Made by a program: the position numbers and the translations under genes
Part shown: one piece after another, positions 1-7,084 of the stretch
Position numbering within the stretch: position 1 is the stretch's first letter
Layout: the number at the start of each line of letters is the position of its first letter
Notes under the pieces: model-generated
Database searches by the model: none
Told to the model about the DNA's origin: nothing
Seen by the model: the letters and a program-made list of their open reading frames with translations, nothing else
Assembly: GCA_022353185.1 (NCBI GenBank)
Contig: JAKRWB010000665.1
Span: 1 to 9,643 of the forward strand
Direction of reading: 5' to 3'
Length of the DNA: 9,643 nucleotides
DNA from: ANME-2 cluster archaeon
GTDB taxonomy: Archaea > Halobacteriota > Methanosarcinia > Methanosarcinales > Methanocomedenaceae

Positions 1-50
1 CGCCCTTATTCTTGAACTCCTGACTTGTAGTAAAAACTGGCGCCAAAATA

Positions 51-83
51 TTATATACCTGTCAACTTCACTATATAATGGAG
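51..83 (+). promoter_or_regulatory. TATA box and ribosome site for gpgP
   Basis: A TATA-like box TTATATA lies at 51-57, preceded by an A-rich stretch that could serve as a BRE. A transcript starting about 25 bp downstream would begin near 78-80. GGAG at 80-83 sits 7 nt before the ATG at 91 and is a good ribosome site. If the start estimate is right, the leader is very short. A second AT-rich stretch at 71-78 (CTATATAA) is too close to the ATG to be the TATA box of this gene. Confidence 0.5.
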
Positions 84-90
84 TATTAAG

Positions 91-903
91 ATGCCTGAGC
101 CTGAATATGTCATATACACCGACATGGACGGCACGCTGATAGACCATGACACCTATTCATACGAAGCCGCCCTGCCAGCCCTTAACCTGATACGCAAAAA
201 GAACATTCCACTGGTGTTTTGCACCAGCAAGACCAGGGCAGAACTTGAAGTTTATTGCAAAGAACTGGAAATATACCATCCGTTAATATCTGAGAACGGC
301 GGGGCTATATTCATTCCTGAAGATTATTTTGATTTTTCCTATGATTATGATAAAATATCTGACCATTACAGAGTCATCGAACTGGGAGTGAAATATGACA
401 TACTTGAGAGGACACTAAAAGAAGTATGCACTGACATCCAGTGTGAGGTTATAGGTTTCGGAGACATGGATGTTGACGAAGTGTGTGTTGATACAGGACT
501 CAGTGCAAAAGTTGCAGCCCTGGCCAAACGCCGTGATTATGATGAAGCGTTCAGGGTATTGAGTCCTGCTCCTAAGGATGAAGAACTGGCGCGTGAGATT
601 GTTAAACGAGGTTTCAACTGTACCAGAGGTGGACGGTACTTCCATATTATGGGCAACAACGATAAGGGACGGGCGGTGGATATTTTGACCGCCCTGTACC
701 GCCGCAAGTGGCCCGGTATCAGGACTATAGGTCTGGGTGACAGCCTAAACGACCTGCCCATGTTAAAAGCAGTGGATATTGCCATATTAGTGCAAAAACC
801 GGGCGGCTTGTATGACCCTGCCATCCCACATCCCGGGATAATAAAAGCAGGTGGTATTGGTCCTGCTGGATGGAACAGGGAACTTATTAATATTCTGGAA
901 TGA
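91..903 (+). CDS. gpgP: Glucosyl/mannosyl-3-phosphoglycerate phosphatase (HAD-IIB, MPGP family)
   Basis: Cytoplasmic HAD-superfamily phosphatase that removes the phosphate from glucosyl-3-phosphoglycerate (or the mannosyl analogue), giving the compatible solute glucosylglycerate (mannosylglycerate). All HAD motifs are visible: DMDGT at residues 11-15 (nucleophile D11, acid D13), the motif II T/S in FCTSKT near 45, ENGG at 68-71, the motif III lysine in NNDKGRA at 189-195 (K192), and GLGDSLND at 214-221 (D217, D221). The SAKVAALAKRRDYDEAF segment near 138-153 is like the family's cap region. The length of 270 aa is normal for the family. The start is fixed by GGAG 7 nt upstream. A gpgS-like synthase about 2 kb away on the other strand favours the glucosyl substrate, as in Methanococcoides burtonii; such phosphatases often accept both. 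The family assignment is secure, the exact sugar is inferred. Confidence 0.88.
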   Translation: MPEPEYVIYTDMDGTLIDHDTYSYEAALPALNLIRKKNIPLVFCTSKTRAELEVYCKELEIYHPLISENGGAIFIPEDYFDFSYDYDKISDHYRVIELGVKYDILERTLKEVCTDIQCEVIGFGDMDVDEVCVDTGLSAKVAALAKRRDYDEAFRVLSPAPKDEELAREIVKRGFNCTRGGRYFHIMGNNDKGRAVDILTALYRRKWPGIRTIGLGDSLNDLPMLKAVDIAILVQKPGGLYDPAIPHPGIIKAGGIGPAGWNRELINILE

Positions 904-907
904 AATA

Positions 908-950
908 TATGTTATATACTGTTAAAATAAATAGTACAATGGGAGTGATG
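908..950 (+). promoter_or_regulatory. Possible internal promoter and ribosome site before the 175-aa gene
   Basis: The 51-bp gap after gpgP contains GTTATATAC at 911-919, a good archaeal TATA match placed to start transcription near 940. GGGAGTGA at 941-948 is a ribosome site 6 nt before the ATG at 955. The gene may therefore be transcribed both by read-through from gpgP and from its own promoter. Confidence 0.45.
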
Positions 951-954
951 AGTA

Positions 955-1482
955 ATGATTCGACTCGGCAGCATGCTGCCACAGGCATTTATGATAGGCA
1001 TAACAGACCTTGTCGATATGATAGGGGCTGAGAAGACCGTAAAATGGTTAATACACATTGGAAGAGAACTGGGTGAAACCCAGGGTTCCGGGCTTGAGGG
1101 AGCTCCGGAGGGAGACTTGAATTACCTGCCAATATGTCCTTTCGCGGATGAACTAATACGTTTCATTGATATGTTCGGTGAAAGGCCTGAGGAATTCAAA
1201 ATAATTGTGGACTATGTAAAAGAACGTGAAGCTGCCCATAAGGATAAAGTTGAATGCCCGGCAGTTGCTTCTGTCCTTTGCCTCTTGCACCACGCTTATC
1301 GTGTTAAAAGGGCAGAAATGGCAGGCCAAAAAACCCTGCACCTTGCATGCAGGTCTCCTTTGACTGGCAGTAAGCCAGCATACAATGAAGAAGCCATCGC
1401 AGAAGCAGGCGTGACAAAGGAAGATGTCGATAAGATCCTGGAAAATGGTGTATGTGTCTTTAAGTTCGTCAAGGAGGAATAA
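955..1482 (+). CDS. Uncharacterised Cys/His-containing 175-aa protein
   Basis: I do not recognise this protein. It is soluble, with no signal peptide or membrane segment. Residues 8-40 look helical and end in a WLIHIGRELGE segment that faintly recalls the first helices of V4R-type small-molecule-binding domains; this resemblance is weak and from memory. Five cysteines are spread out: C61 in ICPFADEL, C101 and C109 in the ECPAVASVLCLLHH segment (also H112, H113), C132 in HLACRSP and C167 near the end. They could bind a metal or an Fe-S cluster, but no CxxC pair is present. The start at 955 has a good ribosome site and an in-frame TGA just upstream at 949. Its final codons carry AGGAGG, the ribosome site of the glycosidase 5 nt downstream, so the two genes are tightly coupled. 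It may assist or sense the sugar pathway; this is inference. Confidence 0.8.
   Translation: MIRLGSMLPQAFMIGITDLVDMIGAEKTVKWLIHIGRELGETQGSGLEGAPEGDLNYLPICPFADELIRFIDMFGERPEEFKIIVDYVKEREAAHKDKVECPAVASVLCLLHHAYRVKRAEMAGQKTLHLACRSPLTGSKPAYNEEAIAEAGVTKEDVDKILENGVCVFKFVKEE
1472..1477 (+). promoter_or_regulatory. Strong ribosome site inside the preceding gene
   Basis: AGGAGG lies within the last codons of the 175-aa gene, 10 nt before the ATG at 1488. It fixes the glycosidase start and indicates translational coupling of the two genes. Confidence 0.7.
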
Positions 1483-1487
1483 GGCCT

Positions 1488-2720
1488 ATGGACATTAAGG
1501 AGGCAGATAAACTTTACAAGAACTGCATGAAGATTTTGGTTGAAAATCAACATCCTAACGGCGGGTTCTATGCCAGTCCACCTGGAACCAGATATCCATT
1601 CATCTATCCCCGTGACCACTCCATCTGCATTCTGGGCACTATCTCGGCAGGATTGTTAGCCGAAGCAAAAAAAGGCCTTGAATTCATGCTGGCATCCCAG
1701 AAACCTTCAGGCGAGTTCAGCCAGCGGTATGATGTGGACGGGAACGATACCAGTTACAAAGACCTGCAGATAGACGGTAATGGCCTCACTCTCTATGCCC
1801 TTAACCAGTACCTCAAAGCCACTGGCGGCCTGTTTTTTGAAAGCCTGGCTGACCGTGCTTTTTGCGAACAGTACTGGGAGGTCATTGAAAAGGCTGTGGA
1901 TTTCATATTACAGAATAAGAACGATGAGGTCAACCTCATCCATACTATCAACAGTATCCATGAATACCCTGCATACGAACATGGGTTTGAAATATATGCC
2001 AACTCCACCTGCTGTGCCGGACTTTTCGGAGCAGTGGAGATAGGAAAGGCTTTGGGCAAAGATATGGAAGAATGGCGGCGGCAGGCTGAGCAGGTCAGGG
2101 AGGCAATTCTTGAACGGTTGTACAGTCCAAGGCGCAGGTCATTCATAAAATGTATTAGGGTGAAATATAAAAGCAGTGACCCTATCGGATACGATGCTTA
2201 TGCATCCAGCGTGATTGATGTGGACGCTGTGGAGTATGCCCCTGCATTGTTCGGTCTTATTGATGAGCATGACCTTAGAAACGTAAACACGGTAAAGCGT
2301 ATAGATAAATTACTGTGGGATGAAGAACTGGGAGGGTTGAACCGGTATCCTGAACTCTGGGACCGCAATAACGGTGGATATGGTCCATGGTTTCATTTCA
2401 CGTGCCAGCTTTCCAACCATTATACTGCAGTGAACAATCAGGACATGGCAGAGAAATACCTGGGCTGGGTGGTAAGTATGGCACATGATTACATGATGCC
2501 AGAACACATCTCAACGGTGGAGCGATTCGAGATGTGGCTGGAAGATTACACCAATGCAAAGATATTGAGGGACAGCAAACTGAAAATGATAGACCTGATA
2601 AGGGAACATCCCAAATGGAAAGAAGGATTTGCCTACGTTACCATGCCCCTCATCTGGCCCCATGCCGAATTCATTATTGCATATAATAATTATAAGAAGA
2701 AATTTTTAGGCAAATCCTGA
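1488..2720 (+). CDS. GH15-like glycoside hydrolase (glucoamylase-type, 410 aa)
   Basis: Cytoplasmic protein (no signal peptide) resembling the (alpha/alpha)6-barrel catalytic domain of family GH15, which includes glucoamylases and isomaltose glucohydrolase. Visible landmarks in order: YPRDH at 40-44 (GH15 usually has WPRDA), LQIDGNGL at 93-100 (GH15 QLDxxG), HEYPAYEHGFEIYANST at about 158-174 where GH15 places its general acid (E159 or E164), MPEH at 337-340 matching the LPEQ segment with the general base (E339), and PLIWPHAEF at 387-395 matching PLxWSHAEY. The protein lacks the N-terminal beta-sandwich of many prokaryotic GH15 enzymes and is short. It follows the 175-aa gene with 5 nt between and converges on gpgS. 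Because both enzymes for glucosylglycerate synthesis are adjacent, it may hydrolyse glucosylglycerate or a related short glucoside. Known glucosylglycerate hydrolases are GH63, so that role is only a hypothesis; glycogen or oligoglucan trimming is the alternative. Confidence 0.75.
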   Translation: MDIKEADKLYKNCMKILVENQHPNGGFYASPPGTRYPFIYPRDHSICILGTISAGLLAEAKKGLEFMLASQKPSGEFSQRYDVDGNDTSYKDLQIDGNGLTLYALNQYLKATGGLFFESLADRAFCEQYWEVIEKAVDFILQNKNDEVNLIHTINSIHEYPAYEHGFEIYANSTCCAGLFGAVEIGKALGKDMEEWRRQAEQVREAILERLYSPRRRSFIKCIRVKYKSSDPIGYDAYASSVIDVDAVEYAPALFGLIDEHDLRNVNTVKRIDKLLWDEELGGLNRYPELWDRNNGGYGPWFHFTCQLSNHYTAVNNQDMAEKYLGWVVSMAHDYMMPEHISTVERFEMWLEDYTNAKILRDSKLKMIDLIREHPKWKEGFAYVTMPLIWPHAEFIIAYNNYKKKFLGKS

Positions 2721-2768
2721 AAAGATAGATGTAAAGTATTGGATTATTTAATTGATTATTAAGTTATG

Positions 2769-2787
2769 AATACCTGGTATTTCTTTA
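2769..2787. terminator. Small hairpin between convergent genes
   Basis: AATACCTGGTATT at 2769-2781 is an inverted repeat (AATAC/GTATT, 3-nt loop) followed on the plus strand by TTCTTTA. It lies between the end of the glycosidase gene (2720) and the end of gpgS (2788) and could end transcription in either direction. The stem is only 5 bp, so support is modest. Confidence 0.35.
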
Positions 2788-3999
2788 CTACCTGTATGTA
2801 TTGTGATCGTGCAGGGCAGCATCTTTTAACTTTTCCCTGATATCCGGCATGGCAGATATAGCCCTTTTCCAGTCAGGCAGCAGTACCCCGCTGGGGTTAT
2901 CTATGTATTCTTTTCCTGATGCAAGCATAATCTTTGAAAATTCCTCGACCATACATTCTTCTCCATGCCTGCTATAATTCAGGCCGTTGCACAGGGCATC
3001 GGCTTGGTATTGCCGTATGCGGTCCTGAGCTGTACGTTTGTACTGTACATTGGCGCTTTGCAGGAACGCCTCATTAATTTCTATCCCATCAACTTCCACA
3101 AGGTTCCTGAATATGGTCTTGGTGATATCCTTTACCATCTTCAGGATACCTTCATCGGAATCGGTTCCAATTGAGCGGTGTTTGTGCTCATAGAATCCCA
3201 GGTCCACCTGAGATATCCGCTTTAGTGCCGCACTCTTGTAAACTTCGGCAAGCAGTCCTACCTCAAGCCCCCAGTCGCCTGGAATACGGATGTTTATGGC
3301 AAGGTCTGATGTCATACCGAACTCGCCAGATAGCGGATATTTAAATGCACACATATATTTTAAGAATTTCGAATTAAATTTAGTTTTTTTAAGTAATGTG
3401 TTCAGCAAGGGACTAAGCAGAAGCCTGTAGACCCGGCCGTACATTATCAGTTTTTCCATGTCAATTCTTGCATAGTAGCCTTTATTGAAGAAAAAACTAA
3501 GCTCGGGTTCTACGATAGGATAAAACAATTTTGCAGGAAGAAGTTTTGAATAGGATACAATGTCTGCATCATGCATAGCTATGGCATAACTATCAAGAGT
3601 TGCTACTCCCAATGCTATCCAGGTGTCCCTGCCCTTTCCAGCAAACATAGTGATGTCAAGCCCCTTTTCCTTTAATTCATCAACAATATGCATCACAGTG
3701 GGGCCATTACACCATACAATTGTATGGGAGATCTTTAACCTGGAAAAGAATTCCTTAACTTCAACATATTTATGTTCATCATCTGCGGCAAGAGCAATGA
3801 CGACCCTGTTTAGATACGTTGATTCATTTATGTGGTCAATAATATTGTTTAGACTAATTCCATGTATCTCTTCATAGAGCATCGGTATCAATAACGTCAT
3901 AGGACGCTCATCTTTCAGCTCTTCGAGTGATGATATGATAGACCTTTCATCTATCCTGAAATCGTGGATAGTCGTTATCCATTCCTGTCTAAAATCCAT
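2788..3999 (-). CDS. gpgS: Glucosyl-3-phosphoglycerate synthase (GT-A, GT81-type)
   Basis: Retaining GT-A glycosyltransferase that joins glucose from an NDP-glucose donor to 3-phosphoglycerate, the first step of glucosylglycerate synthesis; cytoplasmic. Evidence: a GT-A start with LLIPMLYEE at about 36-44, GKGRDTW at 121-127 (donor loop), HDADIV at 143-148 with the metal-binding D144-x-D146, and PLSGEFGM at 222-229, typical of the acceptor site in GpgS proteins, followed by GDWGLEVGLLAE at 241-252. The 403-aa length fits archaeal GpgS of the Methanococcoides burtonii type. The start at 3999 has only a weak ribosome site and a short predicted leader; the other nearby ATGs are out of frame. The gene ends in TAG followed directly by TAA. 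Its partner phosphatase is at 91-903 on the opposite strand. The AOR gene ends 48 bp upstream on the same strand, so read-through is possible. A mannosyl-specific enzyme is the main alternative but less likely. Confidence 0.85.
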   Translation of the reverse strand: MDFRQEWITTIHDFRIDERSIISSLEELKDERPMTLLIPMLYEEIHGISLNNIIDHINESTYLNRVVIALAADDEHKYVEVKEFFSRLKISHTIVWCNGPTVMHIVDELKEKGLDITMFAGKGRDTWIALGVATLDSYAIAMHDADIVSYSKLLPAKLFYPIVEPELSFFFNKGYYARIDMEKLIMYGRVYRLLLSPLLNTLLKKTKFNSKFLKYMCAFKYPLSGEFGMTSDLAINIRIPGDWGLEVGLLAEVYKSAALKRISQVDLGFYEHKHRSIGTDSDEGILKMVKDITKTIFRNLVEVDGIEINEAFLQSANVQYKRTAQDRIRQYQADALCNGLNYSRHGEECMVEEFSKIMLASGKEYIDNPSGVLLPDWKRAISAMPDIREKLKDAALHDHNTYR

Positions 4000-4028
4000 T
4001 TACCATACCCATTTCTACTTTAAATAGA

Positions 4029-4037
4029 TTTATATTT
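4029..4037 (-). promoter_or_regulatory. TATA box for gpgS
   Basis: On the minus strand AAATATAAA lies about 30 nt before the gpgS ATG. A start 25 bp downstream would give a leader of roughly 7-11 nt. Read-through from AOR is also possible because the gap is only 48 bp and I see no hairpin in it. Confidence 0.45.
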
Positions 4038-4047
4038 GTATTTGAAT

Positions 4048-5784
4048 TTATATGCCTGTCTTTTTCCGGTATAATTTCAGCATATTCTCCACAGTATCCT
4101 CTTTTACCATGCCCAACTGAGACACAGTCTCAAAAAACCGTGCAGGAACTGATACTTTATCAATATCGAACCCTTCCTGTTCCTTAAACTTATATTTTGC
4201 AAGGAATATCTCCCTGCCTATTGCCTCAAGTTCATCCCTGGTCTTTTTGATACCTACACATTCAAGAGCATCTACCATGTTCTGCTCACTATAAACACCC
4301 CTGGCAAACAGGCAGCATACCAGACTATTATTGACCATGCGCCAGTAGTCCTCATAAATGAGTTTGTCTACCATTTGTTCATCGCTCAACGGCTTGCTGG
4401 AAGCTTTCTGGTCTATGCTATATCCCCCATTGTCCAGATGGGAATGACGCACGCCCACTATCTGACCCACTATTGAAGCGGGGCCTGTATGGTACCCTGC
4501 AATCTCAAGTCCTCCCAGGTTTACGGCAAAGTCCTCTCCGCCATATTCTGCTGCTGCAAAGGCAGTACCTTTTGCCATGGCCTGATAGAATTTGTTTGGC
4601 ATTTCAACAATGCGGTCTATCATTTTCAGGTAATTATCAGTATCACCCCAACGCAGTGATATGCCCAGGGTATCGGGTGGTGTGATAAGGTCGCGTTCAT
4701 ACATTTCAGTGGCCCATGCCAGTACACCGCCGGTGCTCATGATATCAAGACCATGCTGTTCACACCTGTCGATAAGACGCAGCACATCCTCACCCATAGT
4801 GATACCAAGGTTCGTACCCAGGGAATAGATTAGTTCATAATCATAACTGATATGGGATACCTCGAATTCGTGCCCCTTTTGGAATTGCGTCTTGAGCATA
4901 GCAATGTGAATGCACCCGATAGGACAGTTACTGCATGCTATCTTTCGCAGCAACAGGTTATCTGCAAAGTATTCGCCTGAAATACTCTCGGCATTCTCGA
5001 AGTGCGACTGCTTGAGGTTCTTGGTGGGAAGCCCTTTCAACTGGTTCAGTACATTGATATTGGCAGCCGTGCCCAGGTCATGGTACTTGTCCATGACTTC
5101 GGTATCCACCACTTCCCCATAGAGTTTGCTGTACATCTTCTTGTAGGCGGGCATATCCGGCAATTCTACCTCTTCGGTCCCTGATATAACGATGGCTTTC
5201 AGGTTCTTGCTGCCGAACACCGCACCCAGGCCAAGCCTGCCGAAATGGCGGTACGTATCCACATTCACATTCGCATACCTGACCTGGTTGACCCCGGCCT
5301 TACCTATACGCATGATACTGCGCCTGCCCTTTCCGGGCTCTACTTCGCGCAGAATTTTGCCTGTGACTTCAATGGATGACAGGTTCCAGATACTTGTGGC
5401 GTCCTTGAGCTTGACTTCATCATCGTGTATCGATAAGTAAGAAGGTTTTGCAGCACGCCCTTTAATGACTATGCTGTCATATCCGGCAAACCGCATTGCC
5501 ATTGCCAGCCGCCCGCCTGCGTGGGATTCACCCATTTCCCCGGTCATGGGCGACTTGAACATGGACACCACCTTGGAGACACATGGGAAGATGGTGGTCA
5601 GTGGCCCGATACTGAATATGATGGGATTCTCAGGTGAGAGTGCATCGATGCCGGCTGGACATTCTTCCAGCAGTAATTGGGTAGCCACTCCAGTGCCGCC
5701 CAGGTATTTATCGAACAGGTCACTGCGGTCCCGGATTTGGTGTTCACCGGTCTCGAGGTCGATATATAGCACATTGGACCACAT
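4048..5784 (-). CDS. aor: Aldehyde:ferredoxin oxidoreductase family catalytic subunit (tungstopterin, [4Fe-4S])
   Basis: Cytoplasmic tungsten-bispyranopterin enzyme family that oxidises aldehydes to acids while reducing ferredoxin (or the reverse). The 578 residues cover the AOR domains. The N-terminal domain holds YLGGTGVAT at 27-35 and SPMTGEMGESHAGG at 78-91. GRLGLGAVFGSKNLKAI at 182-198 is the classic AOR pterin-binding signature. The [4Fe-4S] ligands are C284, C287 and C291 (CSNCPIGC), with C490 as the fourth. The spacing of 199 residues from the third to the fourth cysteine equals that of Pyrococcus AOR (C295 to C494). HGLDIMSTGG at 344-353 is the LGLD-type motif. The start overlaps nothing: the ferredoxin TAA is followed by one base and then ATG, with GAGGTG 7 nt before it, so the two are coupled. 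The aldehyde substrate cannot be read from sequence, and this family also contains WOR- and BamB-like enzymes with other reactions. Confidence 0.88.
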   Translation of the reverse strand: MWSNVLYIDLETGEHQIRDRSDLFDKYLGGTGVATQLLLEECPAGIDALSPENPIIFSIGPLTTIFPCVSKVVSMFKSPMTGEMGESHAGGRLAMAMRFAGYDSIVIKGRAAKPSYLSIHDDEVKLKDATSIWNLSSIEVTGKILREVEPGKGRRSIMRIGKAGVNQVRYANVNVDTYRHFGRLGLGAVFGSKNLKAIVISGTEEVELPDMPAYKKMYSKLYGEVVDTEVMDKYHDLGTAANINVLNQLKGLPTKNLKQSHFENAESISGEYFADNLLLRKIACSNCPIGCIHIAMLKTQFQKGHEFEVSHISYDYELIYSLGTNLGITMGEDVLRLIDRCEQHGLDIMSTGGVLAWATEMYERDLITPPDTLGISLRWGDTDNYLKMIDRIVEMPNKFYQAMAKGTAFAAAEYGGEDFAVNLGGLEIAGYHTGPASIVGQIVGVRHSHLDNGGYSIDQKASSKPLSDEQMVDKLIYEDYWRMVNNSLVCCLFARGVYSEQNMVDALECVGIKKTRDELEAIGREIFLAKYKFKEQEGFDIDKVSVPARFFETVSQLGMVKEDTVENMLKLYRKKTGI

Positions 5785-5785
5785 A

Positions 5786-6196
5786 TTACAGCACCTCGGT
5801 CTTTACTATCTCAAGCACATCGTGACTGCAAAACTTGGCACATACTCCGCAGTGGATGCAAATTACCGGCATAGCCGCCCTGTCAAAATGAATCGCTCGA
5901 GGCAGGCAGGCATCAGCACATACCTTGCACGAGTCGCACAGGTCCTTATCCAGCACCACACCGCCGCCGTTGCGGGGTGTCAGGGCCCCTGTCGGACATG
6001 CCCTGGCGCAGGGCGGGTCAATACATGAACGGCAGACGATTATACCGATTCCGCTCTCGATACCGCCTGATGTACGGACATCAATGGCACTGTCTATCAA
6101 CGATACTGAATCTGCATTGGTGCGACTGCAGGCAAGCATACAACTGTAACAACCTATGCACCTGTTTGGGTTCGCTACTTTAATTTTGGCTGGCAT
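5786..6196 (-). CDS. Ferredoxin-like electron-transfer subunit with four [4Fe-4S] motifs (AOR partner)
   Basis: A 136-aa polyferredoxin of the HycB/DmsB type with 16 cysteines in four sets: C13-C16-C19-C23, C55-C58-C63-C67 (CxxCxxxxCxxxCP), C87-C90-C93-C97 and C113-C116-C119-C123. Each set can hold one [4Fe-4S] cluster. It has no twin-arginine or other signal peptide, so it acts in the cytoplasm. It is coupled to the AOR gene with a 1-nt gap and should carry electrons to or from it, like the small Fe-S subunit of multi-subunit bacterial AOR (AorA of Aromatoleum). No FAD-binding AorC-like subunit is present in this window, so the final acceptor is unknown. The start at 6196 is supported by GAGAGGATG shortly upstream. 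Residues 24-50 separate the first cluster from the rest, as in DmsB-type proteins. Confidence 0.88.
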   Translation of the reverse strand: MPAKIKVANPNRCIGCYSCMLACSRTNADSVSLIDSAIDVRTSGGIESGIGIIVCRSCIDPPCARACPTGALTPRNGGGVVLDKDLCDSCKVCADACLPRAIHFDRAAMPVICIHCGVCAKFCSHDVLEIVKTEVL

Positions 6197-6204
6197 TACT
6201 CATC

Positions 6205-6243
6205 CTCTCTTTCAATATAATTTAGCAGAAGATGCATTTATGC
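6205..6243 (-). promoter_or_regulatory. Candidate promoter and ribosome site for the ferredoxin/AOR unit
   Basis: On the minus strand GCATAAATGC (6234-6243) is placed to start transcription near 6213, giving a leader of about 17 nt that includes the purine-rich ribosome site GAGAGGA. A second AT-rich element (TTATATT near 6214-6220) is too close to the ATG to be the TATA box. Confidence 0.35.
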
Positions 6244-6312
6244 TTTTCATTCTAAAATATTTGAATCGTTTCAGAAGTTTGGGCTATTCCTGACTTCAAC
6301 TGCAAAGACTTC

Positions 6313-6339
6313 AAAAAAGAGATGTTCTAAGTTTTAGAA
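6313..6339 (-). terminator. Hairpin and T-run ending the PRC/thg1 unit
   Basis: On the minus strand TTCTAA-AAC-TTAGAA forms a perfect 6-bp stem with a 3-nt loop (6325-6339). It is followed, after CATCTC, by six T residues at 6318-6313. The stem includes the thg1 stop codon (6327-6329). This separates thg1 from the ferredoxin/AOR unit. Confidence 0.5.
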
Positions 6340-7067
6340 TCATGGATAATCGAATTTATCAACTGCCCCCCCTCATCTGATTTGAATAACGGGAGTTCCC
6401 AATCCTCTATTATCTTTGACCTGCTGACCTTTGAATCTTCACCGGTAAGAGGATTGTGACCCTGTTTTTCGAACGTTTGTTTATAAACCATGACACCTCG
6501 GCGCTGCCATGCAGGTGTTTCTGCCAGGTTTATACCATGTTCCCAGGCAAGCTGATGCAATTGTTCTGATTTCATACCCTTCAGCTTTTCCGCAGCTTCT
6601 TTAGCATTTATCCCGTCCTCACGCAACAGAAAATAGCCGTATGAGCTTATCAGATTACGCCAGCACTCATTTTGTCGCCAGTTGAGGTATTCAGTAATGT
6701 CATTGCGGTCTATGATGGATACCCTTGAATCAAAGGAAAGGGGTTGCGCACTTTCCAGGTTTATGGTAAGTGCCGAAGCAATGAAGCTGGGAATAACAGA
6801 ATCGATTTTCTCAAGCCTGCCGTTAAAAGGTAAATCCTGGACAAACACCAGGTTAATCTCATCCGAGAACAGATATGCTAACGTGGAATTAATACCGCTT
6901 TTGCTGAAAAAATCATGGGTAGAGCGAACCATACCCTCTGCAAAACGAATATCATAAGGTTTATTGAATTCAAGTTTACGGAGAGCTATGGAAAAACCTC
7001 TGCCGTCCACTCTTAATACGGCAGTGCTGGCAATCTTTAGCTGCGAAAACAATTCCCGATTCTTCAT
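6327..7067 (-). CDS. thg1: tRNA(His) guanylyltransferase-like protein (Thg1/TLP)
   Basis: A 3'-to-5' nucleotide polymerase. Archaeal Thg1-like proteins add nucleotides to the 5' end of tRNAs in a template-dependent way, in tRNA repair or to give G-1 of tRNA-His. Evidence: LRVDGRGF at 18-25 with catalytic D21-G22; NKPYDIRFAEGM at 35-46; YLFSDEI at 65-71 with the second catalytic acid D69 and E70; YLNWRQNECWRN at 127-138, the Thg1 signature. The HINNLYN motif of eukaryotic enzymes is not present (C135-W136-R137-N138 stand there), as expected for an archaeal type. The length of 246 aa is full. MKNRELFSQLK is a typical family start, although the ribosome site is weak (AGG directly before the ATG). 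The gene lies 17 nt after the PRC-barrel gene and is probably translated from the same mRNA. It ends in TAG; no TAG occurs within it. Confidence 0.9.
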   Translation of the reverse strand: MKNRELFSQLKIASTAVLRVDGRGFSIALRKLEFNKPYDIRFAEGMVRSTHDFFSKSGINSTLAYLFSDEINLVFVQDLPFNGRLEKIDSVIPSFIASALTINLESAQPLSFDSRVSIIDRNDITEYLNWRQNECWRNLISSYGYFLLREDGINAKEAAEKLKGMKSEQLHQLAWEHGINLAETPAWQRRGVMVYKQTFEKQGHNPLTGEDSKVSRSKIIEDWELPLFKSDEGGQLINSIIHDSKT

Positions 7068-7084
7068 CCTGTTATTGTGAATCT

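Noticed and set aside
91..903. Sucrose-phosphate phosphatase or phosphomannomutase as alternatives for the HAD protein
   Set aside because: The cap-region segment with RRDYDEAF and the nearby gpgS-like synthase point to the MPGP/GpgP branch of HAD-IIB.
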